Shown: one piece after another, positions 26,443 to 34,508 of the stretch
How positions within the stretch are numbered: position 1 is the stretch's first letter
Layout of the letters: each line of letters begins with the position of its first letter
NCBI RefSeq assembly: GCF_000969835.1
Contig: NZ_KQ033912.1
Location: forward strand, 2,565,373-2,629,372
DNA length: 64,000 bases
Reading direction: 5' to 3'
Source of the DNA: Parabacteroides goldsteinii DSM 19448 = WAL 12034
GTDB taxonomy: Bacteria; Bacteroidota; Bacteroidia; Bacteroidales; Tannerellaceae
Notes under the pieces: generated by a model
Told to the model about the DNA's origin: nothing
Seen by the model: only the letters and a program-made list of their open reading frames with translations
Database searches by the model: none
Translations under genes and position numbers: made by a program

Positions 26443-26570
26443 CCCCAATTTTACGAACTTCTGAAAACAAGCAAAGGGGTACTTCACTCCAATTTGAGAA
26501 TAAGTCCCCCCTTGCTTATAATTTCCTTTAATTATCAAATGTCAGTAATAATTGGTGATAAACAGTTTCG

Positions 26571-26966
26571 TTAATATCGTCGATTTAAGGTAAGTGTCGA
26601 CTTGTATGAACTAAGTGCTTCTAATACCATCCTATCTTTAGCAAATTCTAACATAGTACGTTTACTAAAAAGAGGTCCGTCCTCTATATTCATAATTTTA
26701 CCTTCAATGGAATAGTTAAACTTATATACCTCAGCTCCGAATCCGTCTTCCCTAAGAATATATTGACCATTCTGTGTATCAAAGAATTGCATCTCTACGT
26801 TAATTGTCCTTATAGTTTTATCTCCATCGGTTACGAGATTAACTCCCTCCCATGTCGTCTGTTTCAATGATTCAGAGTCAAATCTAAAATCATCATTATC
26901 ATTACTGCAAGAAGTGGATACGATTGCCAAAAACAGTATTACAAATGTTCTGAATAAATTTTTCAT
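26571..26966 (-). CDS. Small hypothetical lipoprotein
   Basis: 131 residues from ATG 26966; this start gives the lipoprotein signal FVILFLAIVSTSCSNDND with Cys near residue 18, while the longer frame to 27065 adds unrelated residues and runs into the neighbouring terminator. The mature part is a short beta-rich domain (TTWEGVNLVTDGDKTIRTIN, then VEMQFFDTQNGQYILRED) like the lipocalin-like stress lipoproteins of Bacteroidetes. No family is recognised with certainty. Confidence 0.65.
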   Translation of the reverse strand: MKNLFRTFVILFLAIVSTSCSNDNDDFRFDSESLKQTTWEGVNLVTDGDKTIRTINVEMQFFDTQNGQYILREDGFGAEVYKFNYSIEGKIMNIEDGPLFSKRTMLEFAKDRMVLEALSSYKSTLTLNRRY

Positions 26967-27031
26967 ATAACTATATTTTAATTGATAATAATTCAGGGAA
27001 TAATAATACGTGCAAAGTTGGAGAACATGAA

Positions 27032-27060
27032 TAAAAAAAGCCTTGAAATACTTCAAGACT
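27032..27060 (-). terminator. Terminator of the minus-strand Crp/Fnr gene
   Basis: In minus-strand sense AGTCTTGAA-GTAT-TTCAAGGCT followed by seven T residues, starting 2 bp after the stop codon. The stem is the same as the one ending the paralogue at 28614. Confidence 0.8.
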
Positions 27061-27061
27061 T

Positions 27062-27631
27062 TCATTTTTGCCGTAGTTTTCTTCGTATATGGCTGACGGT
27101 TTCAGGTGTCACACCAAGAAACGAGGCTATCTCTTTTAAAGTAATATGCTGGGGGAGGTTTGTGCAGCGCTTTAGTAGCGCAACATAACGCTGCTCTGCT
27201 GTGTCGCAGTAAAAGCCAAGTAGCCGTTGATACATTTCTACAAAAATTTCTTCTGCTACCAATCTACCAAAACGTTGAGTATTTATGCTTGTTTCCCAAA
27301 AATCATTCAGTTCTTTCATAGATAACACGTACACAGAACAATCTGTAACAGCTTGAATATTGGTTAATGACCCCATGTGCTTAATCAGTGATGGGTAATC
27401 ACACACAAAATCTTCGGTAAAACTATAACCGACAATAGGTTCGTTACCAGCATTATCAATACGAGTATATCTAAAAATGCCACTTTCGACAAATCCCACA
27501 TATTTACATGGCTCATTTTGTCTAACAAAATAATCCTTCTTTTTAATCTCGATTGACTTTCCCTTTTCTAAAAAGTGCTTTTTGAATTCTGAGAAATCAA
27601 TCTCATTTATGTATTCATTGAAGTTCACCAT
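27062..27631 (-). CDS. Crp/Fnr-family transcriptional regulator
   Basis: 189 residues. The cyclic-nucleotide-binding-like barrel spans about 15-115 (FLEKGKSIEIKKKDYFVRQN, VESGIFRYTRIDNAGNEPIV), and the C-terminal winged helix is at about 150-188 (ITLKEIASFLGVTPETVSHI). The Fnr cysteine cluster and the PRELT-type cAMP signature are absent, so the ligand is unknown. It is a close paralogue of the divergently transcribed gene at 28043; both keep EIASF.GVTPETVSHIR.K. Confidence 0.85.
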   Translation of the reverse strand: MVNFNEYINEIDFSEFKKHFLEKGKSIEIKKKDYFVRQNEPCKYVGFVESGIFRYTRIDNAGNEPIVGYSFTEDFVCDYPSLIKHMGSLTNIQAVTDCSVYVLSMKELNDFWETSINTQRFGRLVAEEIFVEMYQRLLGFYCDTAEQRYVALLKRCTNLPQHITLKEIASFLGVTPETVSHIRRKLRQK

Positions 27632-27652
27632 CTTATAATCCGCTTATATTTG

Positions 27653-27660
27653 CAAAGATA
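27653..27660 (-). promoter_or_regulatory. -7 box of the minus-strand Crp/Fnr gene
   Basis: TATCTTTG on the minus strand, 21 bp before the ATG at 27631. Confidence 0.65.
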
Positions 27661-28011
27661 TGATTTTTAGGCGGTAATTATTTTGAACATACACAAAGAA
27701 GTGGTTACCTTTTTCTGAACTCCTCCTCTTTGGGGTTGGTACTATTGGGAATAAAAGGTAGATCGAACAATTCACCAATGGAAAATTCGAAACATCTTTC
27801 TTGTTCATGGGGATGTGGAACGAGTATTCAACAATTTTTGAACTTTGCTTTATATGTTTTTTCTAATTTTGAAGTAAACAAAGTCAATATAGAAATGAAA
27901 TTTTTAATCCCATATAAATGATTTGGATAATTCTAAATTAAAAAAGATGTTTTAGGAAAAAGGAATGTACGCACTTGTTCTAAAAAAGAGGCTTTTATAG
28001 GATATTCTTTA

Positions 28012-28019
28012 TATCTTTG
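28012..28019 (+). promoter_or_regulatory. -7 box of the plus-strand Crp/Fnr gene
   Basis: TATCTTTG, identical to the box of its divergent paralogue, 23 bp before ATG 28043. It overlaps the in-frame ATG at 28019, excluding that codon as the start. The rest of the 27661-28011 gap holds no gene or repeat that I can see. Confidence 0.65.
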
Positions 28020-28042
28020 TGCATCAGGCAAAAAGAAATACT

Positions 28043-28621
28043 ATGTCAGAGGTCAATTTATCAATATCACATTTAAATAGTTACACAATTCTCAAAGAGT
28101 TTTTCTTAGAAAAAGGCAAAAGAGTTGAATACACAAAAAAGGAATACTTCTTGCAACAAAATTTTCCATCTCTAATTGCTGGATGGATAGAAAATGGTTC
28201 ATTTCGATATACTTACATGAATGAAGCTGGAAATGAACGTATTGTCTGTTTTTCGTTCGAGAAAGAATTTGTTTGTGATTATGCTTCTTTTATCCATAGA
28301 GAACCAGCACTTGTAAGCATTCAAGCCATTACAGATTGTGTAGTTTATCAACTAACATATAAAGAATTAATTGATTTCTTAGAAATGAACGCAGATACAC
28401 AGAGATTGGGGCGTAATGTAGCAGAGTCTATGTTTAAAATGGCATACAAACGAATGCTGCAGGCATATTGTGATTCTCCAGAACAGAGGTACATAACGTT
28501 AATGCAGCGGTGTCCCAATTTGAAAGAAGAAGTCTCTCTAAAAGAAATTGCGTCTTTTATTGGTGTTACTCCTGAGACCGTCAGCCATATCCGAAAAAAA
28601 ATATTATTAAAAGAGTCTTGA
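28043..28621 (+). CDS. Crp/Fnr-family transcriptional regulator, paralogue
   Basis: 192 residues from ATG 28043. The sensory barrel (FLEKGKRVEYTKKEYFLQQN, IENGSFRYTYMNEAGNERIV) and the winged helix (VSLKEIASFIGVTPETVSHI) align throughout with the gene at 27062-27631. As there, no Fnr cysteines are seen. The stop codon lies inside the stem of the terminator at 28614. The two genes are head-to-head with similar promoters and terminators, pointing to an inverted duplication. Confidence 0.85.
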   Translation: MSEVNLSISHLNSYTILKEFFLEKGKRVEYTKKEYFLQQNFPSLIAGWIENGSFRYTYMNEAGNERIVCFSFEKEFVCDYASFIHREPALVSIQAITDCVVYQLTYKELIDFLEMNADTQRLGRNVAESMFKMAYKRMLQAYCDSPEQRYITLMQRCPNLKEEVSLKEIASFIGVTPETVSHIRKKILLKES

Positions 28622-28640
28622 ATTTTTTCAAGACTTTTTT
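28614..28640 (+). terminator. Terminator of the plus-strand Crp/Fnr gene
   Basis: AGTCTTGAA-TTTT-TTCAAGACT plus a T-run; the TGA stop (28619-28621) is part of the left arm. Confidence 0.85.
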
Positions 28641-28773
28641 ACTGCATTCTGCCTTACTTTGCATCTTTATTATATAATGCCTTCTGCTAACTGCAAATGA
28701 ACTATAACACAGGTTGTATACTGATTAGATTATCTGCGATTTTTAATATCAATCAACTAAGAACACAATTAAA

Positions 28774-29166
28774 ATGGATATAAAACATAAAATTCAGTTT
28801 GGATGTAATGCTGATGAATTAGCAATGAAAGTATTATCAGGAAAAAAAACAGCGACTTCATCTTTATATGATTATCACTACAATGAATACAAAGATATAA
28901 TAAAAGTAAATGAATTTGCTTCTATACTTGATTCACACAATAAAGAAATCTGTATAATACAAATTACTAAAATTGAAATTGTAAAATTCGAAAGTATTAC
29001 AGAAAAATTTTCAATAGAAGAAGGAGATGTAAGTTTAGAAAATTGGAAAAGAATTCATACAGAATACTATTCTTCTATATTAAAGAAAATTGGGTTAAAA
29101 CTCACAGGAGAAACAAGGTTGCTTTGTGAATGGTTTACTGTTGTTGTACCCAAGACACAAGAATAA
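28774..29166 (+). CDS. ASCH-domain protein
   Basis: 130 residues covering one ASCH domain: the signature KVLSGKKTATSSLYDY (about 19-34) gives the G.K..T motif, followed by VNEFASILDSHNKEICIIQI and a C-terminal LTGETRLLCEWFTVV. ASCH domains have a PUA-like fold and bind RNA or modified nucleosides; some are N4-acetylcytidine amidohydrolases. The gene is AT-rich like its neighbours in this island and has no operon partner. Confidence 0.8.
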   Translation: MDIKHKIQFGCNADELAMKVLSGKKTATSSLYDYHYNEYKDIIKVNEFASILDSHNKEICIIQITKIEIVKFESITEKFSIEEGDVSLENWKRIHTEYYSSILKKIGLKLTGETRLLCEWFTVVVPKTQE

Positions 29167-29255
29167 ACTACTTTCTCACTGAAATATAAGTGAAAATGTC
29201 TTATTGGTATCTCATTGATGAAGCAATAGGACTAATAAATAATGAAATACACATT

Positions 29256-29438
29256 TTAGAATAGCAAATAAAATATCCCGAGCAGTTTAAACGGCAACTT
29301 GATAAACCACCTCTTCAAGGTGCTGCCTGAAGATGACAACCTGCTACGATATTCAAAATCTATAACCGTATCTGTTACGCTTTGAATAAATACATTATCC
29401 CGTTTCCGGTTAAAATTCATCTCCAGCAAATCAAGGCT
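29256..29438 (-). pseudogene. Remnant of an unidentified gene (C-terminal piece)
   Basis: An open frame reads LDLLEMNFNRKRDNVFIQSV to LPFKLLGIFYLLF and stops at 29256. It has no start codon of its own and follows the frame of the ORF fragment at 29454-29768 with a shift, so the two may be pieces of one broken gene. The parent family was not recognised. Confidence 0.35.
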
Positions 29439-29453
29439 TTTCCCGTCCGCTTT

Positions 29454-29650
29454 TCATTTCATCAGGAGATAACGGTATTTCATATCATTGTCTTGTAACT
29501 GCTGCATCCGTTCCGCAAAACGAATATTCAGGACTAACGACGTAAGGCAAATGATTATTCCTGCCCTTTCCGTTTGCTGCGTATCAGCCGGAAACAATAC
29601 CTTTAGCTTTTCTTTAAAATACTTGGCTCGTTCGAGAATTTTCTCTAAAG
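29454..29650 (-). pseudogene. Remnant of an unidentified gene (helical segment)
   Basis: The minus strand reads VALEKILERAKYFKEKLKVL, then ERAGIIICLTSLVLNIRFAE and ends YLLMK-stop at 29454. Upstream in the same ORF the sequence changes to an unrelated frame that opposes the fragment at 29660. I do not recognise the family. Confidence 0.3.
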
Positions 29651-29659
29651 CCACATTTC

Positions 29660-29842
29660 GAAAAAGAGATATTGGATATTTACCATGACTATGTAGAGGA
29701 AGAGGCTTTAATAACTCATTCCTCTGCTTATGATTGTGTAGCCCGCATGTTGAAGCGGATGAGAACATTTGAAGGTGGTGATGCTATGGTCAATCAATTG
29801 CTCCGGGAATATAGAGATACATATAAGCGAAGAAAAATATGA
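29660..29842 (+). pseudogene. C-terminal remnant of an unidentified gene on the opposite strand
   Basis: The plus strand reads EKEILDIYHDYVEEEALITH, then DCVARMLKRMRTFEGGDAMV and ends TYKRRKI-stop at 29840-29842. This has the look of the helical C-terminus of SWIM zinc-finger-associated proteins (LKRM....GG...V..L...Y...YKRR), but that is only a resemblance. No start codon or upstream domain remains. Confidence 0.35.
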
Positions 29843-29869
29843 TCGCAGCATTGGAAAAAGTGTAAGTAT

Positions 29870-30448
29870 TCATTTGTTACCCCAATCCTTATCGAGCATA
29901 GCATAAATTATATCGTCTACCCATTCGCCACGAAGGAAATAACTCTCTTTGAAATGAGCTTCTTTCCTGAATCCCAGTCGTTCGATAAGTCGGATAGAGG
30001 CGGTGTTTCTTGGATCAATAGATGCTACAATACGATGTTTCTTTAGGATTGTGAAAAAATAGTTTACCATTGCCGTTAATGCTTCGGTGGCATATCCTTT
30101 ACCTTGAAAAGTTTTATTCAACGTACAACCGACCTCTACCTGCATTCTTTCGTGTCCTGTGAAGATTATTCCCAAATCTCCGATCAGACGGTTTTCATTC
30201 TTGGTAAGAATGGCAAATTGAAAGCATATGTCGGCTATATCTATAGTCACCGGCATATTGGTTATATAATTACGAACTTCCTCCACAGATTCGGGGAACC
30301 AGCCCTGATATTGGTTTTCAATAGTATCAGAGCGGTAAGCGTATATTTCTTCCGCATCATCCGGGTTTGCTAACCGTATGATCAACCTGTCGGTCAGAAT
30401 ATTGCCGAAAGTAGTACCTGCTCTATCAACGTTTTTGGATTCAAGCAT
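29870..30448 (-). CDS. GNAT-family acetyltransferase (RimJ/RimL type)
   Basis: 192 residues from ATG 30448; an ATG at 30490 would add 14 basic residues and is possible. The family pattern is complete: LTDRLIIRLANPDDAEEIYA at the start, IGDLGIIF, EVGCTLNKTFQGKGYATEAL (the acetyl-CoA loop Q-x-x-G-x-A/G) and RNTASIRLIERLGFRKEAHF near the end. It acetylates an amine, possibly a ribosomal protein N-terminus or a small molecule. Its last codons are duplicated at 26363-26442. Confidence 0.88.
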   Translation of the reverse strand: MLESKNVDRAGTTFGNILTDRLIIRLANPDDAEEIYAYRSDTIENQYQGWFPESVEEVRNYITNMPVTIDIADICFQFAILTKNENRLIGDLGIIFTGHERMQVEVGCTLNKTFQGKGYATEALTAMVNYFFTILKKHRIVASIDPRNTASIRLIERLGFRKEAHFKESYFLRGEWVDDIIYAMLDKDWGNK

Positions 30449-30773
30449 ATGTCTTTTCTTTTTATTTGATTTAAGACTCCATTGTGGCAATTGTATTTTC
30501 TAAGAATACAATTTTTACTCATCTCCAAAGATAGTAAATATTTGGAAAACAGCCGTTTTATCCTTTAATGCAATGTGTTAAAGTGGGATATTACGTGAAA
30601 TGATAAGATGACAACACGAACTTTTGAAGTGAAATTATGGAATTTGACAAAATGAGGCAATATTGCTTTTCTTTTGAATTAAAAGATTTTATTATAGTCT
30701 TTTTGCTAACTTGTATGTTATGTCAAATTGGTGTTACAGAAGAGCGCTAAATACAATATTTAACAATATCCTT

Positions 30774-30883
30774 TAGGTATATGACTTTTGCAATTCGTTT
30801 AAAAGGATTTTCCATCTCGTTTAAAACGAATTTTTTTTCATTTTAAATGAGATAGGGATTTATTTAAATGGAAATTCTTTGTT
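30774..30883. repeat. Five-unit degenerate 22-bp tandem array
   Basis: Units start at 30774, 30796, 30818, 30840 and 30862. Units 2 and 3 both begin CGTTTAAAA; units 4 and 5 carry the related TTTTAAATGAG and ATTTAAATGG, which is the inverted form, so hairpins are possible. Unit 1 contains ATATGACTTTTG at offset 5, the same 12-mer at the same offset as in the first unit of the array at 48458. The rest of the 30449-31345 gap has no gene that I can support. Confidence 0.6.
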
Positions 30884-31222
30884 AATAAGTGTTGATTATG
30901 GCCTCTTTTGAAGCTATTTTGTAGTATAAAAGCATGTTGAATAACACTTTTTGTGTTCTATAACAAGGCAGATGAGTGTTGTAAGTGGATTGACAATATG
31001 TAGTGTATACGATAAATATTTGGTCGATTGTTTTGTTTTATTTGATATGGGCAGCATAATGCTGTTTTGGTTGCTTCAGGCAAGATGATATGTTATTTCT
31101 TAAGTTGCTGACGGTGGTGTAAAAGGTAGCATGTCTTGATTCTCTCCCGTGCAGCCTTTTCATAGGAGGGTTGAATTGACAGTTTGATATTCGTGAGTTC
31201 TTCATAATAATATAATTCAAGT

Positions 31223-31284
31223 ACGGATTATACAGATTTCATTGTTTAGATAAATAAGCAATTTGTCAAATCCGTATAATCCGT
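31223..31284. repeat. 17-bp inverted repeat in non-coding DNA
   Basis: ACGGATTATACAGATTT (31223-31239) is complementary to AAATCCGTATAATCCGT (31268-31284) with one mismatch, 28 bp apart. It may be a terminator-like hairpin or a scattered intergenic repeat. Confidence 0.5.
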
Positions 31285-31345
31285 GCCTGTAAGAAAATAT
31301 AAAAAGGCTTTTGCTATAGTCTTCTTATGGTTTAGGGACTACCGG

Positions 31346-31747
31346 TTAATTATAAAACATCAGGCAAATATTATTGGATAGATGTTCTATTGCCTTCGCT
31401 TTTATGTAACAACCTGGTATCACCCATCTATTCATTAAATAGTCGTAGTTTTGGGTTATCTCCAGATAAGAGATGAATCCCTTTACATACTCATTTTTAT
31501 CAGGGAATAAATAAACAAACTCACATTTACCTTCGTTGCTGAAAAGACAAGTCATCGTAAATGCTTCCTGGTCAAATCGTATCTCGATCGATTTTTCTTC
31601 CACATTTTTTTCGAAATAGTCTATCAAGCAATATGGATAGTTTATATATTTCTGTCTAATTTCTGGTAATGACAGATTTAATAAAGAAGTAATTTGTTGT
31701 AGCAGATAGTAATAGCCTTTTATTCCAGTTATATTATTATTGTCCAT
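31346..31747 (-). CDS. Hypothetical protein
   Basis: 133 residues, AT-rich, without signal peptide or membrane segment. A helical start (YYYLLQQITSLLNLSLPEIR) is followed by strands (EIRFDQEAFTMTCLFSNEGK, EFVYLFPDKNEYVKGF). No motif or family is recognised. It sits alone in the accessory region; codon use is similar to its neighbours. It could be an immunity-like or nuclear-transport-like small fold, but nothing proves this. Confidence 0.55.
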   Translation of the reverse strand: MDNNNITGIKGYYYLLQQITSLLNLSLPEIRQKYINYPYCLIDYFEKNVEEKSIEIRFDQEAFTMTCLFSNEGKCEFVYLFPDKNEYVKGFISYLEITQNYDYLMNRWVIPGCYIKAKAIEHLSNNICLMFYN

Positions 31748-31933
31748 ATGAATACGTTCCTTTTTAAGCCTGATTCGGAGGAATCGAGCCTATATTAATA
31801 CTATGATATTTTAATTACCTGTATTATATAGACTTATTCATTCTGTACTATCAAACAAAACAAATAAAAACAGGAACGTTGTGCAAATATATGATTTAGA
31901 ATCAAAAAGCTAAAGGCAATTCTGCTTTTTTTG

Positions 31934-31941
31934 TACTTTTG
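31934..31941 (+). promoter_or_regulatory. -7 box of the first nucleotidyltransferase-HEPN gene
   Basis: TACTTTTG, within a leader block duplicated almost perfectly at 34470-34508 (shared from TGTACTTTTG through ACGTTGTACATAATCAAG to the ATG). The leader contains two TGTAC words that may be an operator. Confidence 0.6.
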
Positions 31942-31970
31942 TATTTTAACGTTGTACATAATCAAGCATA

Positions 31971-32864
31971 ATGAAAGATTCAATCGCTTATCTGCCCAAA
32001 GACAAACAGGAAGAACTGAATTTTCTTGTAACGGAGATACTTCGTCGCTTACCTCAGACGGAGTTTATTATTCTGTATGGAAGTTATGCGAGGGGTAATT
32101 ATGTTCGCCGTAGCATACGAATTGAAGACGGCGGTATTCCTACCGTTAAAATCTCAGATTATGACATCTACGTGATAACAAGCGGAATAAACAGCAAAAA
32201 GGCAGAAACCATTCTGGATAACGTAGAAGATATCTTCTTTGCCGGAAAAGATTTTGACCGCGACACTCCGGTCGAGTTTATCAACGATGATATTAAGCAG
32301 CTTAATAAGTTTATTGAAGAGGGCCGGTATTTCCATACACAAATAAAGCAGGAAGGAGTAATACTTTATAATAGTGGAAAATACAAATTGTCCCGTAGGA
32401 GAAAACTCAATTTTGATGAGATAAAGAAACAGGCACAGGACTATTTTAATGAGAAGTTTGAAAAAGGAAATTTCTTTTTTGATGATGCCATAACAAATAA
32501 AGAAAGAGATAGGTATCAAATGGCATCTTTTTATCTTCATCAATCCTGTGAAAATTATTACTATGCTATCCGATTGACATTTACTTTGCGAAATAACAAA
32601 CAACATAATCTATCCAAATTATCTTCTACCACCAGGCGCTATTCCGATGATCTGAGTACTGTATTCCCTCAAAACACACTTGAAGAGAAACGACTTTTTA
32701 AACTATTAAAAGCCGCTTATGTGGATGCCCGGTATAATCCTCACTTCGTCGTGACTAAAGAGGATATCGATGCGCTTATCCCAAAAGTCGAATTGCTTAG
32801 GGATATAACGAAGCGGATTTGTGAGGCGAAAATTAAGGAGTATGGGGAGCAGAGTGGTATATAG
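31971..32864 (+). CDS. Nucleotidyltransferase-HEPN fusion protein, copy 1
   Basis: 297 residues. The N-terminal half is a minimal nucleotidyltransferase: GSYARG at 37-42 and SDYDIYV with D63 and D65 as metal ligands. The C-terminal half (about 150-290) is a HEPN-like helical bundle (HQSCENYYYAIRLTFTLRNN) with R254-Y-N-P-H258 as a possible RNase R..H motif. Separate MNT and HEPN proteins form toxin-antitoxin pairs in which the transferase AMPylates the HEPN toxin; here both are fused, so the protein may regulate itself or act in defence. It is a near-duplicate of 34509-35396, with hipBA between. Confidence 0.8.
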   Translation: MKDSIAYLPKDKQEELNFLVTEILRRLPQTEFIILYGSYARGNYVRRSIRIEDGGIPTVKISDYDIYVITSGINSKKAETILDNVEDIFFAGKDFDRDTPVEFINDDIKQLNKFIEEGRYFHTQIKQEGVILYNSGKYKLSRRRKLNFDEIKKQAQDYFNEKFEKGNFFFDDAITNKERDRYQMASFYLHQSCENYYYAIRLTFTLRNNKQHNLSKLSSTTRRYSDDLSTVFPQNTLEEKRLFKLLKAAYVDARYNPHFVVTKEDIDALIPKVELLRDITKRICEAKIKEYGEQSGI

Positions 32865-32917
32865 ATACATCGACACTTTCGATAGTTGTCCTTTTTGTAT
32901 TTACTGGAAATAAATAT

Positions 32918-32925
32918 TATCTTTG
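32918..32925 (+). promoter_or_regulatory. -7 box of the hipBA operon
   Basis: TATCTTTG, 46 bp before the HipB-like start at 32972. Confidence 0.6.
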
Positions 32926-32971
32926 TAACTAATACAATAATATTGATTAAGCCGTTTATTGCTACTATAGT

Positions 32972-33307
32972 ATGACTTTATTATATACATTCGACGAAGA
33001 TAAGACAGAAGCCATAATGAAGGTTCTGGCACAAAACTGTCAGAAGAGACGTTTGGAAAAAGGCCTCTCACGAGATGCTTTGGCAGATTTGAGTAAGGTT
33101 CCTGCTGCTACAATCGCGAAATTTGAAACGAAGCATGTCATATCTTTAGTTTCTTTTGTTGCATTGGCAAAAGCGTTGGGGTATACCAATGATTTGAAAC
33201 AATTATTGTCAGAACCATTATACAACACAATGGCTGAACTGGATGAGATAAACAGGAATTTAAACAGGAAAAGAGGAAGCCGTAATGTCAGGAAAGAAAA
33301 AGAGTGA
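32972..33307 (+). CDS. hipB: HipB-like XRE antitoxin
   Basis: 111 residues. The HTH lies at about 21-75 (LAQNCQKRRLEKGLSRDALA, then VPAATIAKFETKHVISLVSF). A basic C-terminal tail (RNLNRKRGSRNVRKEKE) is expected to contact the toxin or DNA. Its last 23 bp overlap the start of the HipA-like gene, a usual translational coupling. By family it represses its own operon and restrains HipA. Confidence 0.85.
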   Translation: MTLLYTFDEDKTEAIMKVLAQNCQKRRLEKGLSRDALADLSKVPAATIAKFETKHVISLVSFVALAKALGYTNDLKQLLSEPLYNTMAELDEINRNLNRKRGSRNVRKEKE

Positions 33308-34451
33308 AACCAGGAAAATAAGGTCTTTGGAGAAAATCAGACAGATAAATAAAGTGTCTGTATTCTATGGAGACAAAAAGGTGGGTGAACTTGCTATGAC
33401 TCCTACTCAAAGGTGTGCTTTTGAATATGATAAAGAATGGCTAAAGTCCGGTTTTTCTATTGCTCCAAGGCAATTAGACTTGAAAGAAGGTTTGTTTATT
33501 GCCCCCATAGAACCTTTCTATGGCAATTTTGGAATTTTTGAAGACAGCCTGCCTGACGGGTACGGGCGTTATCTTTTAAACAGAATATTGCAAAAAGAGG
33601 GGATAGATGATACCAGCTTGACTCCTGTGCAACGTTTAAGTATTGTTGGCGCTTCCGGAATGGGGGCCTTATCGTATGTGCCTGAATTATATATCGGTGA
33701 GCCAAAAGGTCTACCGGAATTAGATTATATGCAAAATTTAGCTCTCGAGGTGCTTGCCGAGAAAACGGATAAGGATGTCGATGTTCTTTATTTTAATAGT
33801 GGTAATTCAGGTGGCTGTCGCCCAAAATCACTTTATAAAGATGAGGAAGGAGATTGGATATTGAAATTCCGTCATATCAATGATCCGAAAGATATGGGTA
33901 AAATGGAATATCAATATAATAAAGCTGCTCGTGCATCAGGTATCAATGTGCCTGACTTTAAACTTATTAAAAATAAATATTTTGCTACAAAACGATTTGA
34001 TATAGAAGATGGTCAACGTTTACACACCGCAACAGCCGGAGCTTTACTTAATCAATCTATCCATTATCCGGCATTGACTTATGAGAATTTATTGGCTTTA
34101 ACCGGAGTCATCACGCAAGACCCTGTTCAGGTGGAAGAAATGTTCCGAAGAATGGTATTTAATATACTGGCTGAAAACAAAGACGACCATGTTAAAAACT
34201 TCAGTTTTTATTATAGGAACGCCCAATGGGAATTGGCACCAGCCTACGATTTGACAAGATGTAGTGGCGGTTATAATGGTGAACACGCTACAACTGCTAA
34301 CGGCAGCGGAAATCCAACTATTGAAGACATGCTTGTCGTGGGCGAGGGTATCCGTATTTCCCGTAAAAGAGGACAAGAGATTATCGGTCAGCTTAAAGAA
34401 GTCTGCAAAGAAATTCTTGCCGACAGATTCAAAGAAAGATCCAATAAGTAG
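33285..34451 (+). CDS. hipA: HipA-family serine/threonine kinase toxin
   Basis: 388 residues. The N-terminal subdomain (VSVFYGDKKVGELAMTP to YGNFGIFEDSLPDGYGRYLL) is complete. The glycine-rich ATP loop is SGNSGGCRPKS (about 166-176), the catalytic loop NILAENKDDHVKNFSF (about 291-306) holds the catalytic Asp and the metal-binding Asn, and APAYDLTRC is the DFG-equivalent. E. coli HipA phosphorylates glutamyl-tRNA synthetase and causes persistence; the target here is unknown. All key residues are present, so the toxin should be active. It lies between two directly repeated MNT-HEPN genes. Confidence 0.88.
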   Translation: MSGKKKSETRKIRSLEKIRQINKVSVFYGDKKVGELAMTPTQRCAFEYDKEWLKSGFSIAPRQLDLKEGLFIAPIEPFYGNFGIFEDSLPDGYGRYLLNRILQKEGIDDTSLTPVQRLSIVGASGMGALSYVPELYIGEPKGLPELDYMQNLALEVLAEKTDKDVDVLYFNSGNSGGCRPKSLYKDEEGDWILKFRHINDPKDMGKMEYQYNKAARASGINVPDFKLIKNKYFATKRFDIEDGQRLHTATAGALLNQSIHYPALTYENLLALTGVITQDPVQVEEMFRRMVFNILAENKDDHVKNFSFYYRNAQWELAPAYDLTRCSGGYNGEHATTANGSGNPTIEDMLVVGEGIRISRKRGQEIIGQLKEVCKEILADRFKERSNK

Positions 34452-34471
34452 CAGTTGTTCACATAATAATG

Positions 34472-34479
34472 TACTTTTG
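34472..34479 (+). promoter_or_regulatory. -7 box of the second nucleotidyltransferase-HEPN gene
   Basis: TACTTTTG in the duplicated leader; the sequence from here to the ATG at 34509 is identical to that at 31934-31971. Confidence 0.6.
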
Positions 34480-34508
34480 TATTTTAACGTTGTACATAAT
34501 CAAGCATA

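Noticed and set aside
27730..27921. 63-codon plus-strand open frame between the Crp/Fnr genes
   Set aside because: No recognisable motif and no -7 box in front of it; more likely part of the shared regulatory region or debris.
31038..31220. Minus-strand 60-codon open frame in the gap before 31346
   Set aside because: No family resemblance, no promoter or signal peptide; composition looks like a chance frame in AT-rich DNA.
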